NCBI GenBank assembly: GCA_016718275.1
Contig: JADKEA010000028.1
Span: 1 to 64,000, forward strand
Length of the DNA stretch: 64,000 nucleotides
Direction: 5' to 3'
Source of the DNA: Candidatus Villigracilis affinis
GTDB lineage: Bacteria; Chloroflexota; Anaerolineae; Anaerolineales; Villigracilaceae
Shown here piece by piece: positions 17,873 through 26,596 of this stretch. The first letter of the stretch is position 1; the number at the start of each line of letters is the position of its first letter. A model generated the notes under the pieces. That model did not search any database. It worked only from the letters and a program-made list of their open reading frames with translations, and had not been told where the DNA came from. The translations under genes and the position numbers were made by a program.

Positions 17873-17914
17873 ATTATACATCGAAAGTGCAGAAAAGTAC
17901 ATATAAGTACATAT
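17873..17914 (-). promoter_or_regulatory. Probable promoter of the complex III operon with a tandem 10-bp repeat
   Basis: A TATAAT (minus strand) lies at 17873-17878. Upstream of it, at 17895-17914, AAGTACATAT occurs twice in exact tandem and covers the expected -35 region, which itself is poor. This looks like an activator-dependent promoter. On the plus strand TTAAATTATATG at about 17920 could be the promoter of the divergent small gene. The gap 17616-17966 holds no other gene. Confidence 0.5.
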
Positions 17915-17966
17915 TGGGGTTAAATTATATGTTTTCAAGCCATGATACAATTGAAACCGATCAACA

Positions 17967-18221
17967 ATGAAAACAATCTATATATATGGGCTTGCTTTTA
18001 TATTCCTTTTGTTCGTTTTTGTGCTCACGAGCGCGAACTTCAACCAATCCTTCGCGCAGGCGCAAAGTCAAACAAATTCCTTCACTTCCCTGCAAACAAC
18101 CCCCACCCCGGCAGTCGAGGGCGAATCTGTCATCGGCTCCACAGATGGCATCATGCTGATGGGAATGGTTATCACTGTCATTGTCACCGTCCCGCTGTTC
18201 TTCCATCGAAAAAAGCATTGA
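17967..18221 (+). CDS. Small secreted or membrane-anchored protein, hypothetical
   Basis: The 84-residue protein has an N-terminal signal-like segment (YGLAFIFLLFVFVLTSANF), a serine/threonine/glutamine-rich middle and a C-terminal helix (GIMLMGMVITVIVTVPLFF) before RKKH. It is divergent from the complex III operon. No strong ribosome binding site is visible, so it could be leaderless or spurious. A good terminator follows. Confidence 0.55.
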   Translation: MKTIYIYGLAFIFLLFVFVLTSANFNQSFAQAQSQTNSFTSLQTTPTPAVEGESVIGSTDGIMLMGMVITVIVTVPLFFHRKKH

Positions 18222-18237
18222 GATCAACGGCCGAATC

Positions 18238-18265
18238 AAAACATCCCGCTCATGAGCGGGATGTT
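18238..18265. terminator. Palindromic terminator between the small gene and the LuxR-type regulator
   Basis: AAACATCCCGCTC, AT, then the exact complement GAGCGGGATGTTT followed by GCTTTTT. It serves convergent genes on both strands. Confidence 0.85.
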
Positions 18266-18271
18266 TGCTTT

Positions 18272-18880
18272 TTACAACGAGATCAGCCCCAATTCAATTC
18301 CCCGTTTGATCGCCTCAGTACGGCTGGAAATTCCCAACTTTGCGTACAGCGATGACAAATGGAATTTCACAGTATGTTCGCTAATACTCAATGAAAGCGC
18401 GATCTGTTTATTCGCCAATCCCTGCGCCATTAATTGAATGACTTCCTTCTCCCGGGCAGTCAACTGCTCGGTGAGAGACTCTTCCCCCAAAGATTCCCTG
18501 CGCCCCGAAAAGCGGATCATTTCCCGGACCAGGCTTGGTGCGCCAACCCAAAGCCCTTCCCCCACCGCGCGGACTGCCGCCGCCAATTCATCTTCCGTGG
18601 CATCAGGAGAAAGCACCCCCCAGGCACGCACATCCGACCCCAACACCGCACGGACAGACTCCACATCATCCGTCAAAAACAAAATGGGAGAAGTGATTCT
18701 GCTTTCCAATAAACGCGCAGAAGAGACCGAGGCAAGCACAAGCACCTCGGTCTCCATTTCATGGATACCTTCAAGATCAACCGCTTCGCCTGTTATCTGA
18801 ATATCGGGCTGCCTGCCAAGCAATTCACGCAGACCGATCCGCAATGCGGAATTCGGCGAAACGATCATGACACGGATCAA
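18272..18880 (-). CDS. NarL/LuxR-type regulator with a degenerate receiver domain
   Basis: The 202-residue protein has a LuxR helix-turn-helix at its C-terminus (LTAREKEVIQLMAQGLANKQ, then ISEHTVKFHLSSLYAKLG). The N-terminal 110 residues have the receiver fold but not its chemistry: the acidic pair is VSPNS instead of V-D-D, and the phospho-acceptor segment reads VLVLASVSSAR with no aspartate. It is therefore probably controlled by something other than phosphorylation. The start is a TTG directly after the protease stop, with GGAG upstream, so the two genes form an operon. Confidence 0.85.
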   Translation of the reverse strand: MIRVMIVSPNSALRIGLRELLGRQPDIQITGEAVDLEGIHEMETEVLVLASVSSARLLESRITSPILFLTDDVESVRAVLGSDVRAWGVLSPDATEDELAAAVRAVGEGLWVGAPSLVREMIRFSGRRESLGEESLTEQLTAREKEVIQLMAQGLANKQIALSLSISEHTVKFHLSSLYAKLGISSRTEAIKRGIELGLISL

Positions 18881-19780
18881 TTATCTTTCTCCAATCTCCA
18901 CTTTGATCGCTTCCAATTTGCCGCCACGCAACACATCCACCGGGATCGATTTGCCGACCACGTCGCCGCTTAAACGGGCGAACAGGTCATCCTGATGCGC
19001 AACGGGTTCGCCAGCGATTCCCACAAGGATATCACCAACGATCAAACCACCTTTGCCTGCGGGGCTATCGGCTTCGAGACCAACCAGCAGCAGACCACTT
19101 TCCTGCTCACGTTTCAGGGCTTTCTTTCCATCCGCCGAAAGTTCAACGACCTGACTGCGGATACCCAAATAACCACGCTTGATCTTGCCATGCTTCGCGA
19201 GCGCCTCGGCGATTTTCCACGCCACATCAGCGGGGATGGTGATCGCGCCAGAGTTACCAAAGCCAGAAGTGTTGATACCAAGAACTGTGCCATCGCCATT
19301 GACCAAGGGTCCGCCCGAAAAGCCAGGGTAGGAAACCACATCGGTCTTGATGTATTTTTCCAGCATACCGCCACGCCCAGTACGGACAGGGCCGCCGAGG
19401 GAATTGATCGAACCAAAACTGGATTCAATTCCATTGGCAGAGGGACGGCCAACGGCCAAAACGAATTGCCCCACACGCGCGGGAGTCTTGGATACTTCGG
19501 CGGGAGTGGCTGAGGCCGAGTCTAATTTCAAGACGGCCAGATCAGTTCCAGGGTCCCGACCAACGAGGCGCGCTGTAACTTCCGTGCCATCGGCGAGAAT
19601 CACTTTGATATCCTCTTCGCGCTCCACCACGTGGTCGGCCGTCAAGATCAGATCCTTGGCAAATGCAATCCCGCTGGCGGGGAAACGTCGGCGCGCATCC
19701 ACTAAGACCGTGGATTTGCCAGCCTGTTCGGCGGCATCGGCGATCGCGTCAGATAATTCTATAAAAATATTTTTGCTCAT
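18881..19780 (-). CDS. HtrA/DegP-like serine protease without signal peptide
   Basis: The 299-residue protein has a trypsin-like domain with the full triad (His50 in LTADHVVE, Asp80 in GTDLAVLK, Ser155 in GFSGGPLV) and one C-terminal PDZ domain (about 210-295, GLLLVGLEADSPAGKGGL). There is no signal peptide or membrane anchor, so it is predicted to be cytoplasmic, unlike most HtrA proteins. The start at 19780 has an AAGGAGAT site. It is co-transcribed with the degenerate LuxR-type regulator that follows. Confidence 0.88.
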   Translation of the reverse strand: MSKNIFIELSDAIADAAEQAGKSTVLVDARRRFPASGIAFAKDLILTADHVVEREEDIKVILADGTEVTARLVGRDPGTDLAVLKLDSASATPAEVSKTPARVGQFVLAVGRPSANGIESSFGSINSLGGPVRTGRGGMLEKYIKTDVVSYPGFSGGPLVNGDGTVLGINTSGFGNSGAITIPADVAWKIAEALAKHGKIKRGYLGIRSQVVELSADGKKALKREQESGLLLVGLEADSPAGKGGLIVGDILVGIAGEPVAHQDDLFARLSGDVVGKSIPVDVLRGGKLEAIKVEIGER

Positions 19781-19894
19781 GTTTATCTCCTTGCGCATCA
19801 GTATAGCGAATGCGTCTCTGGAGTGTATCGCCTAAAGGGATGGATTTGTACTGGACAAACGGGTAGGTTGGGAAAAGGAGAAAGGATGAAAAAA

Positions 19895-20827
19895 TCAGGC
19901 TGTCTTTTTGCGTGCTTTTTGTTCGAGAGGCAGGAGGGTTGAATAAATGAATTCATTGGTCGGCACGGAGATGTTTGCTGCGTGCGCCATGCGGACCAAT
20001 GCACCGATCTGTGCTTCCAACTCGGAGGGGCGGCCTTCCATCATATCCTTTTGCATGGATGCCATCATATCTGGCTGGGTTTGATCAATGCGGGCCAATA
20101 CACTTTCAGCGGATTGCTCGGTCAGATCGACGCCACGCGCACGGGCCACGGCAACCACTTCTTGAAGCGATTGAATGAACATGGCACGCGATTCAGGGTT
20201 GGAACGAAACACGCCAACAGGCTGGCGGGTCACTGCACCCACGCCGCTAAAGGCACAGATCAGTAAATATTTTTCCCACATGGCCAACTCAATATCGGGC
20301 GGAGTATCTGCCGTGATCTCTTTTATCTTTGAAAATGCAGCCAGAATTTCACCCACCCGCGGACTGGCTTCCTGCTTCCATTCATTGAAATCAATATGCG
20401 GATTCACCGCCACATGACTCACGTGGGCAGGCGCGATCAAAAACGAACTGATCCTGCACAAGCCGCCGAGAACATGACCGCCAAATTCGGCGCGGAGTTT
20501 GTCGATGTGCTCCATGCCATTGAGCAGGGGCAGGATCGCCGTCCGCTCCCCCAGCATGGGTTTCATTTCGGCGATTGCAGAATCCAACTGCCATGTTTTT
20601 GTGGCAAGCAAAATAACATCCAGATTCTTGAGCGATTGCGGCGAATCGGTGACTTGCACTTTTTCCAGCAGGAAATTTCCAAGAATCGAATCCACGCGCA
20701 GGCCTGAGGTTTTCAGGGCTTCGAGATTTTTTCCGCGTGCAATGAAGGTGACGTCCTCGCCGATCTGCGCGAGTTTTCCACCAAAGTATCCGCCAACACC
20801 GCCTGTTCCAAAGATCGCAAATTTCAT
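19895..20827 (-). CDS. panE: Ketopantoate reductase family protein (PanE/ApbA)
   Basis: The 310-residue protein has an N-terminal NADPH-binding Rossmann fold (MKFAIFGTGGVGGYFGGKLA, GxGxxG) and the C-terminal helical ApbA domain (KYLLICAFSGVGAVTRQPVG). The lysine of the KYL motif is the conserved catalytic one. It would reduce 2-dehydropantoate to pantoate for coenzyme A synthesis, though this family also contains other 2-oxo acid reductases. The gene overlaps nothing and follows an MFS gene by 9 bp. Confidence 0.85.
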   Translation of the reverse strand: MKFAIFGTGGVGGYFGGKLAQIGEDVTFIARGKNLEALKTSGLRVDSILGNFLLEKVQVTDSPQSLKNLDVILLATKTWQLDSAIAEMKPMLGERTAILPLLNGMEHIDKLRAEFGGHVLGGLCRISSFLIAPAHVSHVAVNPHIDFNEWKQEASPRVGEILAAFSKIKEITADTPPDIELAMWEKYLLICAFSGVGAVTRQPVGVFRSNPESRAMFIQSLQEVVAVARARGVDLTEQSAESVLARIDQTQPDMMASMQKDMMEGRPSELEAQIGALVRMAHAANISVPTNEFIYSTLLPLEQKARKKTA

Positions 20828-20836
20828 TCGAGTCTC

Positions 20837-22168
20837 CTACGCCTCATGGTCTGGCAAAATATCTTCCGCATTATAAATGGCAGGGAAAAAATAACCGGCG
20901 AACGCGGCCAACATTCCAAACAGACCACAGAAGAAGATCAAAAGCCCCATGCCAGAACCAGGCCCGGTTCCAACGAGCCAGCTAAAGGTTAAAGAAAGAG
21001 GCGAGGAATCCGTCTTCATGGCAGGTTCGAGAACAAAATCGGCCAGAGTCCCTGCGATGAGCGGTGAGATCGGATTGGTCAGCCACGCGATCAACATGCG
21101 CGCGGAAAAGACTCGGCCCTGCACATCGGGTGCCACCTTGGACTGCCAGATGGCTTGATTGGACCCATTGATGAGAGGCGAAATGATCGAAGCGATGATG
21201 ATCCCAGTCACCCATACAGGGAGTCCGCCCGCCATACCGAGGATCATTGTCCCGAGACCAGCCACGATCCAGCCAAGCAACACGCCATGCACACGCCGCT
21301 TGAAACCTCCCCACGCACTCATGATGATCCCGCCAACTACTCCACCGACCGCACCTGCCGTTTGCACAGACCCAAAAACCAGGCTGTTGCTGTTCGTCTG
21401 CGCGAGAACCATCGGAGCCAGCACTGTATATGCGATCCCCGAAAAAAGGTTGCCGATGAAAAAAATCAATTGCAAGCCCAGCAGGCTCGGGCGGGCAAAA
21501 ATGTACTTGAAACCAAAAGCCGCTTCCTTCCACACATTGCCCTGACCCTGCTCCCCATCGGCGGTACGCGGCGGTTGTGGAACGTGCACCACCATCAACG
21601 CACCGATGGCTAAAATGAAGGTGCAAACATCGATGAACAGGATACCAGTCAACCCGATCAAAGGAAGCAATGCACCTGCCATCAATGGAGCGAAGACACC
21701 CGGCCCCGCCTCAATGAGCGACATCATCCCATTTGCACGGCCCAGTTTTTCCTTGGGAACCATGGTGCTGATGGCGGCGGAATATGCGGGCCATTGAAAT
21801 GCCATGCCCAGCCCGTAAATAATTGAAGTCAGATACAGATGCCAATATTGCATCACGCCAAAATATTGCAGAGCAAGGACGGTCAGCGTGGCGATGCCCG
21901 CGCCAAGGTCGCTGACCATCATCATCATTTTGCGATTGTGACGGTCCACCATCACCCCGGCGATGGGCGAGATTAGCAGAAAAGGTGTAATAAAAAAAAC
22001 CTGCATGGTGCCCATGGCAAGGGCGCTTTTGGTCTGCTCGTACATCCAGACGCTGAGAGCAAACTGACTCATTGTGCTGGCCATCACTGAAACGATCTGA
22101 CCAAGCCAGACGATGGTGAATCCGAACATGCCTGTTGGGCGATTGGGTGTAGGTGTGGGTTTCATCAT
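20837..22168 (-). CDS. MFS transporter (MFS_3/EntS-like drug or metabolite exporter)
   Basis: The protein of about 443 residues has some 12 membrane segments and the signature loop VDRHNRKMMMM after TM2. It is closest in pattern to the MFS_3 group (EntS-like exporters): GFTIVWLGQIVSVMASTMS at the start and MSLIEAGPGVFAPLMAGALL. The substrate is unknown. The start is set at the ATG at 22168; an earlier in-frame start at 22204 would add a short cysteine-containing leader. A terminator lies upstream at 22197. Confidence 0.8.
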   Translation of the reverse strand: MMKPTPTPNRPTGMFGFTIVWLGQIVSVMASTMSQFALSVWMYEQTKSALAMGTMQVFFITPFLLISPIAGVMVDRHNRKMMMMVSDLGAGIATLTVLALQYFGVMQYWHLYLTSIIYGLGMAFQWPAYSAAISTMVPKEKLGRANGMMSLIEAGPGVFAPLMAGALLPLIGLTGILFIDVCTFILAIGALMVVHVPQPPRTADGEQGQGNVWKEAAFGFKYIFARPSLLGLQLIFFIGNLFSGIAYTVLAPMVLAQTNSNSLVFGSVQTAGAVGGVVGGIIMSAWGGFKRRVHGVLLGWIVAGLGTMILGMAGGLPVWVTGIIIASIISPLINGSNQAIWQSKVAPDVQGRVFSARMLIAWLTNPISPLIAGTLADFVLEPAMKTDSSPLSLTFSWLVGTGPGSGMGLLIFFCGLFGMLAAFAGYFFPAIYNAEDILPDHEA

Positions 22169-22196
22169 AAAGTTCAAAATATCACATCCACTTAAT

Positions 22197-22226
22197 ATAA
22201 ACAACCCTCCGAAGAAGGTTGTTTAT
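22197..22226. terminator. Terminator between the SHOCT-like genes and the MFS gene
   Basis: ATAAACAACC and GGTTGTTTAT flank a 10-base loop. It lies after the last SHOCT-like gene on the minus strand. The rest of 22227-22380 holds no gene. Confidence 0.75.
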
Positions 22227-22380
22227 AGCGGATACCAGCCGCTTCCCCCCAGGCTGTTATACATAATAAGAAATGTCTTCACCCTGCCGAGAGAAAACCA
22301 TCCCGATAAAAAGTCGTCACGGGGTGAAGGATATTTTGGAAATCAAGGCGGCAACTCGCGTTGCGCAACGAAATGAAAAT

Positions 22381-22770
22381 CTACTCCACGTAGATCTCAA
22401 CGTGCTCACCGTCTTCCTCATCGGTCACGTCAATGATCTTGCCGGTCACGCCCATGCGCAGAGCTTCCATCACATTCGACATATCCACGCCTTCCACCTC
22501 GGGGGCGAAGTGCGCGCCGATCTTCATACCGGCATCCACCAACGCAAGCGGAATTTGCACAGACGCCTTGGAGCGGCCTGTGCGGGTATCGGTGACGCGA
22601 ATGCGCAGCCAGCGCGGAGCGGAGCCGCTGATGCTCGGCGGACGCGGCGGAGTCGGCAGGCCCCTGCGCGACTCATTCAATGCCGAAAGCAACTTCGAGC
22701 CTTCATCGGCGCTGATTTTCCCCTCTTCGATCATCTTCAAGATCTTCATTCGTTCTTCTGCGTTTGCCAT
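22381..22770 (-). CDS. SHOCT-like domain protein, third paralogue of the cluster
   Basis: The 129-residue protein begins with a SHOCT-like helical hairpin (KILKMIEEGKISADEGSKLL) as in the N-terminus of LiaX/YvlB-type proteins. After a proline-rich linker comes a beta-alpha domain (RWLRIRVTDTRTGRS, VEGVDMSNVMEALRMG, and an acidic DEEDGEHVEIYVE end). The last 70 residues correspond segment by segment to the C-terminus of the upstream gene product. Function is unknown; such proteins are linked to envelope stress sensing in Firmicutes. Confidence 0.75.
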   Translation of the reverse strand: MANAEERMKILKMIEEGKISADEGSKLLSALNESRRGLPTPPRPPSISGSAPRWLRIRVTDTRTGRSKASVQIPLALVDAGMKIGAHFAPEVEGVDMSNVMEALRMGVTGKIIDVTDEEDGEHVEIYVE

Positions 22771-22779
22771 GTTAACCTC

Positions 22780-23403
22780 TCATCCTATAAACACTTGCAC
22801 ACGATCGCCGCTGTTGTCATCGTCCACATTGATGATCAACGGTTCGGTGATCGATTTTGCCATTGAAATCGCCATCAGCACTTCATCAACCGTGGTCCTT
22901 TTCAACCCCTCAATATGGGAGCCAAAGTTCTTCAAGAACCAGCTTACCAACCCAAGCGGAATGGGCAGGGCCAGCGTAATGTTCCTCGGCCACTCGGTCT
23001 GATGCGAACGATCTACATTGATATAGATCCAGCGTGCAGCCCTGCCACCCGCGCCGAGCGCGATTAACAGAACCCCAAACAATAATGGAAGTGTCAGGCA
23101 AAAGAACCAGAAATTCAACCCCGAGCTCTGCTGGACGGAATACATTCCCCACGAACTCAACACTGTGACGACGACTCCGATCCAGAGAGGGATCATCGCA
23201 AAGCGGAATGCCCGCCTGCGAACTTCCTCAAACTCCGGGGCATCGGTCTTTTCGGACCCGAAACCTGATTCGGGTTGAATGACCTCGATCTGCTCTTCGA
23301 CAGAATCTTCATCCAACGTCCGCATCAATGTCGCGGCTTCTTCGGCGCTGATCTTTCCATCAGCCACCATTTGCAAAATCTTTCTGCGCTCTTCAGAAGA
23401 CAT
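22780..23403 (-). CDS. SHOCT-like domain membrane protein
   Basis: The 207-residue protein starts with the SHOCT-like hairpin (KILQMVADGKISAEEAATLM). Two membrane helices follow (FAMIPLWIGVVVTVLSSW, FWFFCLTLPLLFGVLLIALG), and then a C-terminal domain that mirrors the downstream paralogue (RWIYINVDRS, VDEVLMAISMAKS, NVDDDNSGDRVQVFIG). It overlaps the DUF4097 gene by one base (TAATG). Confidence 0.75.
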   Translation of the reverse strand: MSSEERRKILQMVADGKISAEEAATLMRTLDEDSVEEQIEVIQPESGFGSEKTDAPEFEEVRRRAFRFAMIPLWIGVVVTVLSSWGMYSVQQSSGLNFWFFCLTLPLLFGVLLIALGAGGRAARWIYINVDRSHQTEWPRNITLALPIPLGLVSWFLKNFGSHIEGLKRTTVDEVLMAISMAKSITEPLIINVDDDNSGDRVQVFIG

Positions 23404-24515
23404 TATGAACCTCCACCTTCCAACGCGGAGAGCAATTTCTCAGCATCTTCCGCAGATATCTTCTTTTCCTGCAGCATCTTCAAAATGGTCATGCGTTCCT
23501 CTTCGGAAGCCTGCGAAGGAGACCTCATCGGCACGCCTTTCGGGGAAATATCCCAGTTCCAGCGGCCCACCTTCGCATTGACATTGACCCGGGCTCGGCG
23601 TTCGACACTCTCCTCAAATCGTTTTTGCGTCTCTGCCGCACGGCGCATGGCTTCGTCGGCATGTTTCGTGGCACGCCGGGCCACCTGCTCCACCTGCCGC
23701 GAAATACGCTCGCCGAATCCCGACCAGTCCATACCGATGCCTGCAAAATTACCAAAATCCTCAGCCGAATCGCCCGCATTGGACTGATTGGTCACGCGAA
23801 TATCGCCGCCCGCGTTTAATGTCATCACGGCTGAGCCATCGCCCAGGGTGATTACTCGGGAAGTGGCGTCCTCTTCATTTTCAACACCCTTCCATTCAAC
23901 ATCGATCTCATCCGCTGCAAGGGTCAACGTAGCATTGGCTTTCGGGGGCATGACCAGCAAAATGTCATCGCCCGCGGTAACCGCATACGCATTCCCAGCC
24001 TTGGGATTGAGATAGAGCACAACATCCTCAGCCACGTTCGCGCTTACATTTCCATGCACATCGCGTAACGCAAGGTCATCCGCCACCGACTCGAGCGCCA
24101 CATTCCCATCCACATCGCGAATGGATACGTCACCGTGCGCGCTTTTTACAGCTAAATGCCCTTTCGCGCCGCGCAGGCTAAAGTCAGAGTGGATCGTGTC
24201 GATCGCCACTGAATTCACATCGCGTATCGAAAGGTCGCCCTCGATTTCCTTTAATTCAATATCACCCAACACGCCGCGAATGGCCGCATCACCGCCGATC
24301 TTTTTGATGGAAACCGACGCTGATTTCGGCACGCGCAGGGAAAGGTCATCATCACATGAAAGTGTGACCTCACCGCCATCCTGGCGGAAGTGCATTTCAT
24401 CCTCATCGCCTTTGAGCAGAATATCATCCCCATCCCAACCGACAAGGCTCAAGTCGCCTGCAATGTTCTCAATGATGATCTTTGGCGAACGTCCTGCAGA
24501 AATAGTCTTGGACAT
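23403..24515 (-). CDS. DUF4097 adhesin-like repeat protein with a C-terminal SHOCT-like motif
   Basis: The 370-residue protein is a chain of short beta-strand repeats (for example GDLSIRDVNSVAIDTI, GDVSIRDVDGNVALES, DDLALRDVHGNVSANV), the DUF4097 beta-helix pattern. A helical, arginine-rich linker (about 265-315) follows. The end carries the same SHOCT-like hairpin as its neighbours (RMTILKMLQEKKISAEDAEK). It has no signal peptide, so the beta-helix is probably cytoplasmic. It sits between the DUF2089 regulator-like gene and two smaller paralogues. Confidence 0.8.
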   Translation of the reverse strand: MSKTISAGRSPKIIIENIAGDLSLVGWDGDDILLKGDEDEMHFRQDGGEVTLSCDDDLSLRVPKSASVSIKKIGGDAAIRGVLGDIELKEIEGDLSIRDVNSVAIDTIHSDFSLRGAKGHLAVKSAHGDVSIRDVDGNVALESVADDLALRDVHGNVSANVAEDVVLYLNPKAGNAYAVTAGDDILLVMPPKANATLTLAADEIDVEWKGVENEEDATSRVITLGDGSAVMTLNAGGDIRVTNQSNAGDSAEDFGNFAGIGMDWSGFGERISRQVEQVARRATKHADEAMRRAAETQKRFEESVERRARVNVNAKVGRWNWDISPKGVPMRSPSQASEEERMTILKMLQEKKISAEDAEKLLSALEGGGS

Positions 24516-24518
24516 CGT

Positions 24519-24902
24519 TTACTCCTCCTCGCCGCGCAGAATGCGCATGGCTTGTTCGGCAGTGATCTTGCCGGCTTCCAGGTCCGCGATCGTGTTGCTG
24601 CGCCTCTCAGCCTCGATCTCGGGTGATTCTTCCTTGCCTGGCTCATATCCCAACGCGCGGATGATCTCATGCAGGCGGTTGCGAATGGTTGGATAGGATA
24701 GGCCGATCTCCTGCTCCATGCGATTGATCTTGCCTTCGCAGCGTACAAAGGTGAACACGAATTCCAACTGCTCAGGGGTCAGGTTCGAGAATTGACCTGA
24801 AGCGAAACTTCCTTCTATGGTCGTATCGCAGGATGAGCAGTGCAATCGTGCAACAGTCAATTCAGATTGGCAGATCGGACAACGGGTAGGGGCTGGTCGC
24901 AT
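24519..24902 (-). CDS. DUF2089 zinc-ribbon/HTH protein, first gene of the SHOCT-like cluster
   Basis: The 127-residue protein has a zinc ribbon (CPICQ and CSSC), then a helix-turn-helix (FTFVRCEGKINRMEQEIG, SYPTIRNRLHEIIRAL) as in DUF2089 proteins. It ends with a half SHOCT-like motif (ADLEAGKITAEQAMRIL). The ATG at 24902 has a GGAGGA site. It probably regulates or assembles with the downstream genes, which start 3 bp after its stop. Confidence 0.82.
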   Translation of the reverse strand: MRPAPTRCPICQSELTVARLHCSSCDTTIEGSFASGQFSNLTPEQLEFVFTFVRCEGKINRMEQEIGLSYPTIRNRLHEIIRALGYEPGKEESPEIEAERRSNTIADLEAGKITAEQAMRILRGEEE

Positions 24903-24918
24903 GAGGGTTCCTCCAAAT

Positions 24919-26175
24919 TTATGATGCCGCAACTTTGGGCATGAGTTCCACGTTTTGTGCCTGCTTCGATTTCATTCGATACAGTGCGAGAAAACCGATC
25001 GTCGAAAGCATGCCGACAAACCCTGCGGCATACCATAACATGTAAGGTGTCGGTCCATCAATGATCAAGCCTGCAAGGTAGGGACCTATTGCAAAGGGTA
25101 TCCCCCACGAGAAACCGGAGACCGCCATGTATCGTCCGCGCATTTCTTCGGGGGCGAAGGATGCCACGAGCGCCTGCGAAACTGGTGAGACCACCATCTC
25201 ACCGAGTGTAATTATAACCATAGCCACGATGAACAGGACATAAGTGGTCACAAATCCATACATCGAAAAGCCGATCACGTACAGGAAAGTCCCAGCCGCC
25301 ATCATCAACATGGGCGGGAATTTCGTGATGCGACGTGTGATCGGGAACTGCATCAGCACGACCATCGCAGCATTGATGCTAAGCAGCAAACCATAGCCTG
25401 ATTCGTTGGTGCCGTGTTCATTTCGCAGGAACACTCCTAATGAAGTGTTCATATTCATATAAGTGAAGACCTGCAGCAGTACTGCGCCGAGGAAGAGCAT
25501 GAAGGCTGTATTGCGGAAGACCTGTCCATAACCAGCGAAGGTGCGGGTCATGCTTTCTTTGGGGGCGTCTGGATGCGCCTCGGGTTTCGTTTCGGGCAGG
25601 AAAATGGCGATCAAAACCACTGTCAGCAAGGAAATGGCCGCATCAGACAGGAACAGCACAAGGTAAGAACGAGCCGCAAGCAGTCCCCCAATGGCAGGGC
25701 CGATCACGACAGATAGATTAAACGCCACGCGCAGGATTCCGTATCCATCGGCCCGTTTATCCTCAGGCAGAATATCCGCAATCATGGCTTGATGAGCGGG
25801 GCCAGCCACATCGGTTAAAATCCCGATGAAGAAGGCCAGCACGAAGAAGTACTCGAACGATGTGACCAGACCCATCGCGACGGTGCTGAAAGAGGATGCG
25901 ATCAAACCGAAGATGATGATGCCCTTGCGACCAAAACGATCGGTCAATGCGCCGCCGACAGCGGAACCGACAAAACTTGAAACCGAGAACGCCGCGAAAA
26001 GCACACCCACATCGGCCATGCCCACATCAAATTTGCTGGTAAGATAAAGCGCAAAAAATGGAAAGAGCAACGCACCACCGATACGATCAATAAAAGTAAT
26101 GACGATCAAGATCCAGAATGTGCGTGGGTATTCGTGGTAGAGTTTCTTCGCCTTTTGAATGGTGTTGTTTAGCAT
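24919..26175 (-). CDS. MFS transporter (MdtG/drug-efflux type)
   Basis: The protein of about 418 residues has 12 predicted membrane helices and the loop GGALTDRFGRKGIIIFG after TM2, the major facilitator signature. TM4 to TM5 (MIADILPEDKRADGYGILR) and the GRYMAVSGFSWGIPFAIGP segment fit the multidrug branch. The ATG at 26175 lies one base after the stop of the small upstream gene; a TTG at 26184 would overlap it. Substrate is unknown. Confidence 0.82.
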   Translation of the reverse strand: MLNNTIQKAKKLYHEYPRTFWILIVITFIDRIGGALLFPFFALYLTSKFDVGMADVGVLFAAFSVSSFVGSAVGGALTDRFGRKGIIIFGLIASSFSTVAMGLVTSFEYFFVLAFFIGILTDVAGPAHQAMIADILPEDKRADGYGILRVAFNLSVVIGPAIGGLLAARSYLVLFLSDAAISLLTVVLIAIFLPETKPEAHPDAPKESMTRTFAGYGQVFRNTAFMLFLGAVLLQVFTYMNMNTSLGVFLRNEHGTNESGYGLLLSINAAMVVLMQFPITRRITKFPPMLMMAAGTFLYVIGFSMYGFVTTYVLFIVAMVIITLGEMVVSPVSQALVASFAPEEMRGRYMAVSGFSWGIPFAIGPYLAGLIIDGPTPYMLWYAAGFVGMLSTIGFLALYRMKSKQAQNVELMPKVAAS

Positions 26176-26176
26176 G

Positions 26177-26404
26177 TTATGCAACTTTCTTTACAAGCCG
26201 CGCCGAATTGGATTCCTGCACTGACTGGTTGTAGCGCTTACGCAGTTTCTCACCGCGAGAGACCATCCAGGTCCCAATCAACGCGAGATTTTTATCCAAA
26301 AGGGTTTTACCCTTAACAGCTTCCTCTTCAAGATGAATGGCATCCAACTCTTCCTGAATGCTTTTGCGTTTCAACTCGGACATTCGCTCAGATAAAATTT
26401 CCAT
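26177..26404 (-). CDS. Small coiled hypothetical protein upstream of the MFS gene
   Basis: The 75-residue protein starts at 26404 behind AGAGGAG. It is highly charged and helical (RMSELKRKSIQEELDAIHLE, NLALIGTWMVSRGEKLRKRY) with no membrane segment. It is co-transcribed with the MFS gene and divergent from corA. I do not recognise it. Confidence 0.6.
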   Translation of the reverse strand: MEILSERMSELKRKSIQEELDAIHLEEEAVKGKTLLDKNLALIGTWMVSRGEKLRKRYNQSVQESNSARLVKKVA

Positions 26405-26499
26405 GGGAACTCCTCTCAACTGGTTAAAATTCAAACGGCTTTCATGAAAATCAATGCGCTACGCCTAATTTCTAATAAAATTATACAATCTTTTTGAGT

Positions 26500-26572
26500 T
26501 TTGTCAATAGGTAAATCAATATTTTCAATATCAACATCAATATAATTGATATTTTTCGAGAGAAGTATAGAT
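26500..26572. promoter_or_regulatory. AT-rich divergent promoter region with a palindrome
   Basis: The gap between the divergent small gene and corA is strongly AT-rich. It contains the inverted repeat ATCAAT-ATA-ATTGAT at 26536-26550 and nearby TCAATAT repeats, a possible operator. No further gene is seen in 26405-26596. Confidence 0.4.
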
Positions 26573-26596
26573 TTTCCCCACTTTTGGAGGCAAAAC

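Noticed and set aside
17942..18355. A 137-residue open frame over the small membrane protein gene
   Set aside because: It lacks a ribosome binding site and crosses the terminator at 18238-18265; its composition is not protein-like.
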